Notes under the pieces: generated by a model | The model's database searches: none | What the model was told of the DNA's origin: nothing | Seen by the model: only the letters and a program-made list of their open reading frames with translations | Assembly: GCA_963573305.1 (NCBI GenBank) | Contig: OY754330.1 | Coordinates: 20,432,596-20,496,595, forward strand | DNA: 64,000 bases | From: Pyrrhosoma nymphula | Lineage: Eukaryota > Arthropoda > Insecta > Odonata > Coenagrionidae | Reading direction: 5' to 3' | Program-made: the position numbers and the translations under genes | In this document: positions 10,926 through 21,973 of the stretch, one piece after another | How positions within the stretch are numbered: position 1 is the stretch's first letter | Layout: every line of letters starts with the position of its first letter

Positions 10926-12399
10926 GTTCTTCTTTGCAAGTGGTTGCCAAACAGTGTGTTTGAGACGGCAAGGCCATTTTGTATGCAGAACTCAATCTTT
11001 CTCCCCTATCATTCCTTTTTCCCGAACAATATATACTTCCCTACCGTATTACCTTATGACCCTTCCCCTTCAATCACATTCCAATCTTCAAGAATAATTA
11101 ACTTTTCACCCCATTTTACATTCCTTGTCTCTTCTTTTATTCCATTTTACATTTCTTCTACTTCACCGTCTTCCTAATCTGATGTGGGCATGTATACCAC
11201 CACCATGTCCTTAAGTTTTGTTTATAATCTAATCACATATAATTATTCTTTCACTGCATTGAAGATAGCTTTTTAAATATTGCTTTTCTTATTTTATTAT
11301 TCCAACACTGACGTTTCCATTCGTAGATCCTGAGTGGATAATCTGGTAGCTGCCGATCCAGAAGTCCCCTGCTTCCGGCCATTTCATTTTGCTGATGTCT
11401 AAAACATTCAGGCACATTCTTCTCATCCTTTTTTTCTGGTTTTTAAGTCGTACACAGCCTCAAAGTGATCTTGCATTCCAGGTACCTATCCCTAAATGCT
11501 GCTTATCATTCTTGAGGGGCGTCCCTATTGAGTAGTCCCCACTTTGCGATCAGAATAAGGGGCTAGTTTACCTCCGGAATATTTTACTTGAGAGAATTCC
11601 ATCAGTTCTTTTATTATAAAATGTAGTTGAGAAATAGTTGAAGAGTTGCCTCTCCTTAGGATAATAATGTGGTTTTCCATTGCCTTCTGTAATGTATTCA
11701 AATTCAAGTTGGTTTATTATTAAAATGGTCTTCAAGTTATGTATATTATGTATTCCAGTTGGTTGCGTTGAATGGTGTGCCATTTGTTTCATACTATTGT
11801 CAGTTGTCCTATTGTGGGATACAAAATATCAGTGTACAGAGTCGGGGGAATAAAAGTTGTGCTTGACCAAACGCGTGTTAAGGAATTAAGGAAAGGTTAA
11901 GGAAAAGTCGTTGAGAATTCTTAAGCGACCCAAAACGAAACACAAAATCTTCCACCTCACAGTACTACAGCTGTTTAGGTAAAAACCTTATATCGTCTGA
12001 AGTGTAATGACTGTTGCTGTGTCGACCCTTGTGGTCTCCACCTTCCCCCTCCTCCAGATGACTAGCTGCCTATTAGCTTGTGGCAGCCATTTGCCCAGTC
12101 AAGGCATCTTCCTGGGTTTTCGCAGTACTTTAGAGCCATATTACACAAGGATGGCCCCCTACACCCTCTAGATACTGCTGCTTTTGTCCATGGCTGCTCA
12201 TTCATGTAGTGAACTCGCTTATTTTGCAGCTAAACTCTATATCAAAAGGTCTACTCACAATCCTCTACCCAGTGGATGCACTCGAGGTAGCCTAGCCCTG
12301 AGATATCAGCCTCACTCTCGCTCAGTGATTGAACCCGAAGGTTGGTTTGGATAGTTGAGGGTAGAGCTCACCCCGGACTAAGCCACAGGCGTATGAATT

Positions 12400-12558
12400 T
12401 CACACATTCAGGGTAGGAGGGGCAGTTCCTTTCCCTGGGCTACCTCACACTCTGAGAATTTCTTTTGTTCAGGGGCATCCAAAGGCTTCACCTGGATTTG
12501 AACCCAGGACCCTTTGATCAGCAGCCAAGCGCTCTACCCACTAGGTCACCAAGCTCCC
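12400..12558 (-). mobile_element. tRNA-derived SINE
   Basis: Read on the minus strand from 12558: GGGAGCTTGGTGACC, then an A-box-like TAGTGGGTAGAGCG, and a B box GGTTCAAATCC, forming a tRNA-like head to about 12485. Unrelated body sequence continues toward lower coordinates. Acceptor ends do not pair, so it is not a functional tRNA. The distal end is uncertain and may reach 12000. Confidence 0.6.
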
Positions 12559-12768
12559 ATATCTTCCTAACAGCATTTAATAACTACTCATTCACCCCAT
12601 GCTTCTCTTACATCTAATTTACCACATACTGAAAGACTTCCAGAACCTAGGTATTTCTATTTCATTTACTCTCATCAATTTTCACTCATTCATGCCTACA
12701 AGTATTGCCATGTACACTTTCAACATATTCTACAACAATTCTTTTTGAATTCTCTCATGCATCACATA

Positions 12769-12772
<4 letters not shown>

Positions 12773-12806
<34 letters not shown>
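12773..12806. repeat. (TA)n microsatellite at the 5' edge of a PLE copy
   Basis: About 17 perfect TA units. The PLE-derived coding sequence begins directly after it. Confidence 0.95.
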
Positions 12807-12809
<3 letters not shown>

Positions 12810-13600
12810 CTCCAGCATCTTAAAAACCACCAAACCGTTGACTAAACCCTATACAAGCTCTAAAACCCCACCCAACCCCTGCCATCGCGCGAGATGCAAA
12901 ACGTGCCCTATCCTTATCACCGACCCCCTCCCCGCTAAATTCCTCTCCCACCCTCTTCCTTCCGTCCCCTCTCGGTCATGCACTTCCCACAATGTGGTTT
13001 ACATCCTCCTGTGCAACCTGTGTGATTCATATTACATTGGTCTCACCACCAACGCCCTCAGCGTTAGAATAACCGGCCACCGAGCCAGCTGCAAGCCGTC
13101 CTCGCCCAATGCCTCCTTCCCCGTCCCGATCCATGCTTCCTCCCACAATCTCATTTTTGATAAATGCTTCCGTGTAGGCGTATTGGCTTCCCTCCCTCCC
13201 TCTGCCTCTCCCCTTCAATTGCGTACGCTAGAAGGTGCCTGCATCTGGCTTTATTCCGCACACAATCCGCCCGGATTAAATCGCTCTCACTGACCTCTCC
13301 CGCCCCTTCTCCCCTTTCCTCTCCTTTAATCCCCTCCCGCCCCTCCCCTTTTCTCCTTTCCACATCCCTTTCTCCTCCTCTGAACCCCTCCCGCCTCTTC
13401 CCCTCCTTGCCCCTCCCTCTTCCTCTGACCCCCTCCCGCCCCTCCCCTCTCCTCCCTTCCTACCCCTCTCTCCTCCCATCTCACCCTACCTTCTGTTCCC
13501 TGCCTGTCCATCATTCTGTATCCGTCTTCCTTTGAGAAAGGTTCTAGCAACCGAAATATCAACTAATATTGTGAGTGTTCTCTTTTTTTATGTGTTTATA
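12807..13600 (+). mobile_element. Penelope-like element, 5'-truncated, GIY-YIG part (copy A)
   Basis: The open frame to 13293 carries the PLE connector 'CHRARCKTCPIL' and the GIY-YIG endonuclease core 'HNVVYILLCNLCDSYYIG', then 'LSVRITGHRA' and the terminal 'HNPPGLNRSH' before a stop. The RT core is missing. The 3' UTR is C/T-rich (13294-13520) and ends in a weak hairpin motif with GAGAAAGGTT/CAACCGAAATATC at about 13532-13560. The copy starts exactly at the (TA)n tract. Confidence 0.8.
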
Positions 13601-13663
13601 TTTAATTCCGCCCCACCTGTGGCATAGTCTATTTACATTATCGCGTGTGTGATTTTCCACGAA

Positions 13664-13667
<4 letters not shown>

Positions 13668-13701
<34 letters not shown>
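13668..13701. repeat. (TA)n microsatellite between two PLE copies
   Basis: About 16 TA units. The next PLE copy opens immediately downstream. Confidence 0.95.
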
Positions 13702-13703
<2 letters not shown>

Positions 13704-13704
<1 letters not shown>

Positions 13705-14621
13705 CCGATATTTCTCTATGTGATAACAAATTCCTAACCTCCCTACATATCAAACCCACTAACCGTCAACAATATCTTCATTTTGACAGCTGCCACCCTT
13801 ACCATACCAAACGTTCCATTCCTTTCTCCCTTTCTATTCGCGCGCACCGTATCTGCAACTCTCAAATTGCTCTCGACCACCACCTTAGCAACTTAAAAAC
13901 CGCTCTCCTTAAACGTGGCTACCCCTCCCCTCTCCTTGATCGCCGCATCCTACCCTCCACCACCCCTTATACTCCTCGCCCTAGATCATCCACCACCAAA
14001 CCTCCCTTGAACCTTTGCACCACATTCCTTCCGGGGCTTCACCAAGTTAACCTCATCCTCAAGTCACTTTTCCCCATTTTGAGCGACAGCCCACTCACCT
14101 CCGACTTAATCCCCAAATGTCCTACCATTACTTACAAAAGACCGGCCAACCTCAACAATATTCTACGCCCCCACCAATCCCGTCCCACTTTGATCCCTCC
14201 TGAAATCCCCGGTACCTTTCCCTGCCATAGACCTCGTTGCAAAACCTGCCCTTTAATATGTAATCTCTCTTCTTTCCACAGTCCCAACAACCCCACCCCA
14301 TTTCCTATATCTTCCCACGGCAGCTGCACTACCTTTAACGTGGTATACCTTCTGCAGTGTAAGGTCTGCCCTTCCTTTTACATCGGCGAGACCTGCAATC
14401 CCCTGTCCATCAGAATAAACGGACACCGAGCCGCCCCGCCCAACTTCCCAGTCCCAAAACATGCCTCCACTCATAACCTCAAATTTGACTCTTGCTTCCG
14501 TCTCACCATCCTCCACGCCCTCCCCGCCGACGCTTCGAACACACAACTTAGGAACACTGAGCTTTCTATTATTTGGTTTTGTCGCGCCTTTTCCCCTCCC
14601 GGTCTTAACATTATGCACTGA
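13704..14621 (+). pseudogene. Penelope-like element ORF, 5'-truncated, with GIY-YIG endonuclease (copy B)
   Basis: A single continuous frame of about 305 codons emerges from the (TA)n tract and stays open to a stop at 14619-14621. It starts after the RT catalytic motif with 'DISLCDNKFLTSLHIKPT' and 'YLHFDSCHPYHTKRSIPFSL', typical of the PLE RT C-terminal region. It continues through 'TYKRPANLNNILRP' and the Cys pairs 'CHRPRCKTCPL' to the GIY-YIG nuclease 'FNVVYLLQCKVCPSFYIGET', ending in 'FSPPGLNIMH'. PLE proteins prime and integrate via RT plus this endonuclease. The N-terminal RT including YxDD is absent, so this copy cannot act alone, yet the remaining frame is intact, suggesting a recent insertion. 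Confidence 0.85.
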
Positions 14622-15168
14622 ATTTTTGTCCATTTACTTTCTCCCTCCTCCTCCGACGCCTTTTATTCTCCTCCCCCACCCCCTCCCAACTTAGCAACTT
14701 TGTTGCACTCCTCTAAACAGCTAGGCGCAATTCCCTACTTTGTTGCATCATCATCCCCCCCTCTAAACATCCAGGTGCGACACCACGTGACCTTTCCCGT
14801 CCCTCTTACACTCCCCCACCCCCTCCCAACTTAGCAACTTTGTTGCAGTCTTTTAGACAGCCAGGTTCAATTCTCAACTCATCCCAGTTCACCCACACCC
14901 CTCCCTACTTTGTTGCACTCCCCCCTAGACATATAGGTGCGACACCAGTGCCCATCCCCGTCCCCCCTCCCCTATACCATAACTTCCCCTCACTTCCCTT
15001 CTTTCCCTGCTTCCCTTCCCCTACCTTGGAGCGGTACTTCTCAATTTTCTACAGCTGAAGAAGGGCCTACATGCCCGAAACGTCCCAGTAAGTCCTCTCT
15101 CTCTTTTTACTTTTCTTTCCCCACCCCCTGTCAAGTGTTTTTATTATATTGTGGCCTATTGGCGAAAT

Positions 15169-15170
<2 letters not shown>
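14622..15170 (+). mobile_element. PLE copy B 3' region with 138-bp direct repeat
   Basis: A C/T-rich 3' UTR in which a block beginning CCACCCCCTCCCAACTTAGC occurs twice about 138 bp apart (about 14678 and 14816). Each block is followed by related 'AGGTGCGACACCA' segments. The hairpin motif (15055-15084) and a CAAGTGTTTTTATTATA end follow, before the next (TA)n tract. Confidence 0.7.
15055..15084 (+). ncRNA. Hammerhead-like motif of PLE copy B
   Basis: CTGAAGA (15055-15061), hairpin GGGC/GCCC, then GAAACGTC (15077-15084). Fits CUGANGA, stem II, GAAA in order and spacing. Stem I partners not verified. Confidence 0.5.

Positions 15171-15238
<68 letters not shown>
15171..15238. repeat. (TA)n microsatellite
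   Basis: About 34 TA units starting directly at the 3' end of PLE copy B (…TGGCGAAATTAC then TA repeats). Confidence 0.95.
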
Positions 15239-15240
<2 letters not shown>

Positions 15241-15383
15241 TAGCAACAAGGCGTTGAGGTTGGGGAAGGATAGGAAAGTAAATCAGTGGACACTCACAGG
15301 CAGATGATCCAGATCCAGATATATATATAATTATATAAGAAGTGTGTGTGTATATATATATACTTTATATATAGACTTTTTCT

Positions 15384-15470
15384 AAAGCTGAAAAAGGGCC
15401 TGCATGCCCGAAACGTCCCAGTAAGTCTTCTATCTTTTTACTTTTCTTTCCCCACCCCCAGTCAAGTGTT
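15384..15470 (+). mobile_element. Second copy of the PLE 3' end between TA tracts
   Basis: Repeats the terminal part of copy B: GCTGAAAAAGGGCCTGCATG, CCCGAAACGTCCCAGTAAGT, then the same TTTACTTTTCTTTCCCCACC stretch and CAAGTGTTTTTATTATA. It again runs into a TA tract. The hammerhead-like core has a G-to-A change (CTGAAAA). Confidence 0.8.
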
Positions 15471-15575
<105 letters not shown>

Positions 15576-15614
15576 CCCACACGGCCAAAGTAGTTCAAAC
15601 ACATTTTTCTCTGA

Positions 15615-16000
15615 ATTCAACAATAATAATAATCTTTATTGCTCTACGAGTAGCTCTCCTTTTGAGCAGAAAAAATTAATACAATACAATATAGATTAAA
15701 TGACAAAGGAAATCAGGTATAACACAATTTGCAAACTAAACTGTAAATACATCTAAAAAAAATATTACTTAAAATGGATTGTAAGCAAGCATATGAGTTC
15801 AGGGTGGTTTCACATTTCTTTGACAACCAGAATTTGGTCTTTAACAAATTTAAAATTCATCTTGCTTAGTTAAGCTGATTAGGAATACTAAGCATTGGGT
15901 TTTGTGCAGTGGTTTATTTTTTTTTGCTTTTTAAAACTACTTTCACTCATGATAGTTAAAATTTTTTTTATCAGATGCCCAAAAGAATAAAGTTTCTCCT
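15615..16000 (-). mobile_element. Possible LINE 3' UTR fragment
   Basis: On the minus strand the sequence ends in CAATAAAGATTATTATTATT, a tail style shared with other LINE 3' ends in this window. No coding similarity was seen. Boundaries are approximate. Confidence 0.3.
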
Positions 16001-16720
16001 TTTTTCAATCGATTCTCCTCTCCTTATATGATGTGTTATGAATGAAGTGTGATCCCAAGCAACGCCGGGTAATTCAACTGGTTTCCAGTATATTTGTCCT
16101 ATTCCCTGTGCATTTAGGCTGTTACACCCTCAAACATGCATCCATACTGTATTTTTAGGTTGTATAGTCAGACAAAAGTTCAGTTTTAATTAACATATGC
16201 TAATGTACGTACCACCCTTCCTTGGAACACACCTTCTGCCGAGAACCACTCTCAAGATCGCCAAGTAGTGTAGTGTTCCACATTCCATTCCCACCATTAC
16301 CCTTTTATCCCTTGCTAACGCATGCTCTCGCCATTCACTGTGAAATCAATCATGTTCTTACAATAGCCCCTTTGCCATTGAATACTAATCAATTTTCTTA
16401 CGCTTGAGACAAACAAACATTTTTTAGGCATACCAACATTTTACCATTATCATTCACTGGTCACCCAATTATACAACCACTCTCTCGGAGGAATCCCATC
16501 ATACAACAACCCAGCCATTCGTGCTGCATGGTACAATTATTCTCTTACCAGGTTCACAGGCATTCAAAAATTCTGTTCCCCAATACTTACCTTTCCACTG
16601 TCACTCTCTCCATCCAATGTGCATACCATGCCGCAATCACAGCCCGTCAAATACTTACTTTCATCCAAACCTAAAGCAATCTAGTGGCACTAGCTTGTAT
16701 TTCCTGACTACCATCTTGAC
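16000..16720. other. No gene seen
   Basis: AT-rich, no recognisable coding. A short patch at 16960-17050 resembles 53690-53800 (shared CCATCA-TTGTTGTAA-AACATCCC words and CAAATCCACTTGTCTCA-like end), suggesting an unnamed dispersed repeat. Confidence 0.3.
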
Positions 16721-16728
16721 TCTACCAT

Positions 16729-16887
16729 CAGAGGCAGACTGGGTAGCCAAGGGCCCCTGCGGTGATGTGGTCAAAGGGCCCCAACAGGCAAACAAACCCC
16801 CCCCCCCCAAAAGCCTGTAATGAACACCACGCATGCCATCCAGGGCCCCAGCAGGGATGCCCGCCCACCCTGTCCAGTCTGCCTCTG
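16729..16887. mobile_element. hAT-type MITE with perfect 8-bp TSD
   Basis: Terminal inverted repeats CAGAGGCAGACTGG (16729-16742) and CCAGTCTGCCTCTG (16874-16887). Identical 8-bp flanks TCTACCAT at 16721-16728 and 16888-16895. The 159-bp interior has C/G homopolymer runs and no ORF. An 8-bp duplication and CAG start are hAT hallmarks. Confidence 0.9.
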
Positions 16888-18026
16888 TCTACCATAATTG
16901 ATGATCTAGCCTACACCTTGACTGTTGTTCATACTGTTGTTAAATCCTGACAGCCATCATGCTAACACACCATCATTTGTTGTAATAACATCCCCTCCCT
17001 TTCTGTAAGTTTCACGTACAATAAATCCACCTGTCTCACAGTAAAACACAATATATTATGCGATGATCTCCCAAGTTACACATCTCTTTATAAAAGCAAC
17101 CATCTTATGTATTTAGTCACAAGATAAATAAAATATAAGAAAACTGCGCATGTGTAATATACATATGTATATGTATTCCACGTCAAATATGCTTCAGAAA
17201 TGAAAGTTGAGCTTTTGTGAGGCTAAATGTGCCACAGAAATGCCTGCGTAAAATAAATTAGCCCCAGCCAAGAAAATCATGCTTCCCTTTCCCCTTGCAA
17301 ACACTGCGTTGACATTACTCAATATACCAGAGGTTTCAAGCCACCACCACATGAAGGCATAATCACTACAGTGGATCCAAAGGACTGGAATTCAATAAGA
17401 GGGTATCCATTCAGAGAATTCAGGGCACAGCGTTAGTAATCATGGGAAATAGAAAAATTTCCTCTGCACAGCACATTACTTATTCATGTAAGACCAGGGA
17501 TATTTTAATCTTCTCAGAAGAAGCAATTTTTTCTCTACTTATTAAAAAATACTGGCAAACTAGAATTTTACTGCCAAGATCTATGTATTATTTGACAATA
17601 ATGTTTATTCATGTTTATTGGTCCAAATATTTTTTACAGTAAAATGAAGGACAAGTCATATAAAATTCAAGAAAAATACAGGTGTAACAATGGTTTTTGA
17701 ATTAAAGTTCAAAAGACTCTTCCATAAAGCCCTGTACATTATAGTACACCTTTTCTAATGGGGAACTACAATACTACTTAATAATCATGATATGTACTTT
17801 GAGAAAAAAGAAACTACTCAACTTGGGTACCTCCATGCAAAGTCACCCTTGTGAGGGTAGGGTGAAGGATGCATGACCTCACCACCGAGAGAGAAGATGC
17901 TATTTTATGGAAAAGGGAATTGGCCCAAAGCATAGTCATACCTACATAAAAAATTGATTACCAGCCAAGCACTGTTTTCCTTGTATTTTCATGAGCTGTG
18001 TTAGAGCAACTTAAAATTATTTTCAT

Positions 18027-19269
18027 CAGGGTGGCTACAGATATCCAATTCTTAAATTCCCTGACTTTTCCCTGACCTTTCCCTTGTGGATTTACCAATT
18101 TCCCTGACCTATTACCAAAAGGTCACCCATTATTGGAATATTTTATTTCAGTCAAATTAAATTTTCGTCAAAACTCAGAAAATGTTAAAAGCTGAAATCA
18201 ATACATCAAAAGCAAAAAGTACTGCTTTTTACATTCTAATGAAAAAATATACTAAACCTTCATAAGTTAAACTCTCATCCAAATTATAATCGTGTCGTGG
18301 TAGTTCTGGGAAGTTGAGGATTACTGAAAAGCCATCGAAGGGAAAGTTAATGGCCAAGTTACTGGCAGAGAGGGAGCTAAGGGGGCCATTCAATAATTCA
18401 AGCGTGAAAGGTGGGGAGGGGAGGAGGGCTCTTCTTACTGTCTCACGAAGGGGGTATGGGAATTGAAGATGATCTTGCATAAGATTTTGTTTACATGTGA
18501 GATCGTACTTGTATTACAATTTTAATAAACATCGTCTCATATTTTTAGAACTGCAAGCATGTATTTACTACGAGCTAGTGTGTTCCAGCTATCTCTCGAC
18601 CTGAGTGTCGGAAGTTAAAAAAAAAAAAAACAAGGTAAAATTTTCCTAACAACATAGTCTCGGATTACTTGTGATGAGCGCAAATTGTGATCATGAATTT
18701 GAACACTACTAGGCAAATATCGCAATAAGGATATGCAAAAGGGATACATTGCACACAAAGGCGTATCTAGAAGCGTCTGAAGGGGGGGTCATACAGGGTG
18801 GGGAGAGAATACTCCCATGTAAAACGGGGGGTCCGGGAATTTAAAAAAATATACCTACATCTTAAAATGACGTTTTGAAGGTGTTTAGAGCATTGATATT
18901 CCCTTAGTAAATGCTTTTTTTTAATAAAAGTTTTTAAAAATTGTTACTAAATCAAGCCATCAATGGTGGGGGTTACAACTCCCAAAACCCCCCCTGGATA
19001 CTCCTATGATTGCACATCTGATTCACAGCTAAATAACTAAGATTCATAACTGAATATTCCACTAATTGATGGGGCCATTCCGTACATGTCAGCGACTGGT
19101 ATTAGTTTTAGTTGGTGAAATAAAGGGCGAGAAAGACTGACTGATAAATGTAATGGTAGAAAAATAATGAGAATTTCCTATCCCATGCTATCTCCCCGAC
19201 TGTTCCGAGAATTCCCTGACATTTCCAGAAATTCAAAATTCCAGGTTTTCCCTGACGATCGCCACCCTG
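18027..19269. mobile_element. hAT-like non-autonomous element (CAGGGTGGC ends)
   Basis: Starts CAGGGTGGCTACAG and ends GATCGCCACCCTG, giving 9-bp perfect inverted ends. Sub-terminal CCCTGAC repeats occur at both ends (…TTCCCTGACTTTTCCCTGAC… and …AATTCCCTGACATTTCC…). No transposase is seen. A clean 8-bp duplication could not be read. Another MITE is nested inside. Confidence 0.65.
18756..19008. mobile_element. Nested hAT-type MITE with perfect 8-bp TSD
   Basis: Flanked by ATTGCACA at 18748-18755 and 19009-19016. Imperfect terminal repeats CAAAGGCGTATCTAG and (inverted) CATAGGAGTATCCAG. Interior has G-run and C-run arms (AGGGGGGGTC…/…CCCCCCCTGG). It sits inside the 18027-19269 element. Confidence 0.8.
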
Positions 19270-19689
19270 GTTCATGCTCTTTCAATAGATCAATAATGTT
19301 AATGACTTCAAAACATGTCCATTAAGAAACATTTTGGGTTTTATTTAACAGAATGACAACAATATAGAATATTTCATAGATTTCTTGTGATTTCAGCATC
19401 GTGCCCAATCGAATTTTTTTTTCACTACACCTCCTTTACCCTTATCATCATTGACTGCGTAAATGTCTAGAGATTAGCACTCACCATCACACTACAGTCA
19501 TTAGCTGTGAAGCTGCTTCTCCAGAAACTTCTTCATAGTCTAACTTATTAAAACTTGATTAAATGTTATTTTTGTAATTTAAAATTGATAGGTAACTCTT
19601 TTTGTGAATTGCATCACTACGCAATCTTCCAATTGGACATCCTCTTCAAATAACTCCAAAAGTTCAGTATATTTTTCTTTTAAAAGTGG

Positions 19690-20510
19690 CAAGATCATGT
19701 GGAATGAAGGCAATGTCAGGGACTGTTGGAGGGAGTATTTTGAAGAATTATACAATGGTGGTGCAGGTGATGAGGATGAGTCTTGCAAAGTAGTTTGCAA
19801 GAATGTCTGTATGGAAAAAGAAATAAGTGAGAATGAGGTAGTAGCGGCAGTGAGAACATTGAACAACGGGAAGGCTGCACGCATAGATGTGAAATCCTGA
19901 AGTGTGGATATAAAATGCTCACAGGTCACTTGTGTGAGTTCTATTACTTATGTTTAAAAGTTTGTTATTCCAACGGATTGGAAGAATGAGACTATAGTTC
20001 CATTATACAAATGGAAGGGTGGGAAGACCGAATGTAACAATTATTGAGAAATTAGATTATTGAGTACCTATTCCAGGAAAAGTGTTCAGTAAAATATTAA
20101 TCAAAAGAGTGAAGAAGATTACTATCAACAGAATCTGGGTTGTGCAGGGTGGATTTCCTCCTGGGAGTGGATGCAGTGGTCAGCTGTTTGCACTTCAGCA
20201 AGTGCTAGAGAAATGTATGGACATACAAAAGAAATTACATTGTCCTTTTGTGGATTTAGAGAAGGCATATGAGAGGGCAAATAGAAATTAGCTGTGGAAG
20301 GTTTTGAAGGACTATGGAGTGAATGAGCGGCTATCGAATGTTATGAAGTAGGCATATGATAATAGTAATGCAAGTGTGAGAGTTAAGGGGGTCATGAGTG
20401 ACTGGTTAGAAATAAAATGGGATGTAAAGCAAGGATGTGTAATGTCGCCGTGGCTATTCAATGTTTTTATGCATAAATGTTTGAGAGATGCATGTAGGGA
20501 TAATATCTAC
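19690..20510 (+). mobile_element. LINE reverse transcriptase remnant
   Basis: Frame-broken translation gives 'CWREYFEELYNGG', 'ISENEVVAAVRTLNNGKA', 'GFPPGSGCSGQLFALQQVLEKC', 'VDLEKAYERANR' and 'LEIKWDVKQGCVMSPWLFNV', the fingers/palm blocks of a non-LTR RT before the YxDD motif. Several stops and frameshifts. The YxDD half is missing: the sequence is cut at the hairpin that follows. Confidence 0.75.
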
Positions 20511-20516
20511 TACTCT

Positions 20517-20582
20517 TATACATTTCTGGGTTAACTGCTGTGTGGAAAAAATTTTGCCCAACAGTTAACCCAGAAATGTATA
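20517..20582. repeat. Perfect 21-bp inverted repeat (hairpin), 24-nt loop
   Basis: Arm 20517-20537 (TATACATTTCTGGGTTAACTG) is exactly complementary to 20562-20582. It abuts the broken end of the LINE RT. Confidence 0.95.
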
Positions 20583-20859
20583 TCTTATTGCTGCAAAAAC
20601 CTGCCTGCCTGCCACGGTTATAATAAGTAGGTTTTTAAAACTTTTCCGGTGATATTGAGATAATGTCACCATTACATATAACTAATACTTTCTGCATTGA
20701 GAGAAAAGTTCTCAAATCCATTCCGTTATGATATAGAGTTTATTATGAAGAAGGAAGAAATGATTCTGACCTTAAACTGCTAAGAGAAATAACATATTTT
20801 CATAAAATATTCCAATATGCATGCATATGGTACACATTAGTAGTCTCCACAGTGGTAGT

Positions 20860-21090
20860 ACACTCATATCACAGCCATATTACATAATGGAATCCAGGAA
20901 AAATTCTTCGGTATTCCATGATTTAATACAGTTGGAAATAAGCAGTATTTCGAATGTCTCCACAGTTGTTATACATTTGTATTAGAGCCGTATTACATAA
21001 TGGAATACGGGCAAAATACATCGATGTTCCATGATGTACTATAGATGGAAATATGCCGCATTACATTATGGAATACAGTGTATGTTAGCT
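20860..21090. repeat. Imperfect repeat units with CATTAC/ATAATGGAATAC palindromes
   Basis: Words of the form ATTACATAATGGAATAC recur at about 20878, 20990 and 21060, interleaved with TCCACAGT, TTCCATGAT and TGGAAATA blocks, suggesting a roughly 110-bp unit repeated about twice. Class unknown. Confidence 0.5.
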
Positions 21091-21320
21091 CTCTGTAAAT
21101 AGTCACTGTATTACCGCGGTAATATAAGGAAAGCCTACATAATGTAATTTATACAGCTAAAATGCATTATGTACAGAGACCTCAGTGCTGTCTGGGGAGT
21201 TTCTTGAATGAAAATTTGGAATCTGGGTGCGCCAAAGGAATCTCTATTGGGACCTTCTCTTTCTTCCTGCACTTAATGATCATCCTTATCACTTGAAAGA
21301 AGGTTATGTTACTATGGGCG

Positions 21321-21412
21321 CGTTCTGAAATTCATTGCCGCAGTACTGCCATAAAACAGAACAGAAAGTAGTACCTACCACCACTGCTGCAATAGCATGA
21401 AATTTCAGAACG
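21321..21412. repeat. Short foldback element
   Basis: CGTTCTGAAATTCAT at the left is matched by inverted ATGAAATTTCAGAACG at the right (one extra base), about 92 bp in all. Probable tiny MITE. No clear TSD read. Confidence 0.5.
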
Positions 21413-21973
21413 GTTTGCAGTTGTTAACTGCCTGCATGAAATGTAATATGGCCTGCTTGCATGGTGATTTTTTATAATGAGATTTTCAGAAATTTAATTC
21501 TTAATTCTAATCCAATTGACATTGAAATAGAGAATTCTAATTAAATGCTAATTTTCATTGCCTTGCTTTCATGCCACTTAATACTAATTTGTTATTTTCT
21601 CTGATGTAGGGTAATGCAACCGTTCTTATGAGTACCGTTGATTATCACAGGAAAATTAATGATATCCTGAAAGACCCAGCCTATCGCATGATATCCCGAG
21701 ATCCTACGGATTCGATTGTGAGAAAGACAAATGTTCTGGCCAAGAAATCCATTCCAATGCTGGAAGAAAGGAAGAATTTGATACCCCAAGCCCCGATTCC
21801 TCCGAGGTTATACGGATTCCCAAAAATCCATAAAAAGGACGCCCCACTGAGACCCATCGTCAGTGCTATTGGGTCACCCACGTACCTTCTGCCGAAGCAT
21901 CTGACCAGCATACTGGTGCCCTCAGTGGGATTAAGCGATCACCACAAAAAATTCAGCACATTTAGTCCAAATT

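Larger units (their letters stand above)
9650..11520 (-). mobile_element. Decayed LINE with endonuclease, internally deleted, interrupted by a PLE
   Basis: On the minus strand, frame-broken translation from about 11520 down gives an apurinic-endonuclease-type start ('GTWNARSL', 'MKWPEAGDFW'), then 'VVVYMPTSD', 'LEDWNVIEGEG' and 'IEFCIQNGLAVSNTLF' to about 10920. After a foreign insert (about 10590-10915) it resumes with 'NHWQVERLRN', 'ENQIPWIT' and 'KAREEWMKN' (about 10560-9950). It then jumps directly to the C-terminal 'RGRPIKSWVNVVEDTLKGTK' (about 9740-9690). The RT core between these is missing. Many stops and frameshifts: a dead copy. Confidence 0.75.

Noticed and set aside
12485..12558. 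Possible tRNA gene on the minus strand
   Set aside because: A and B boxes are present but the acceptor stem is not complementary; better read as a SINE head.
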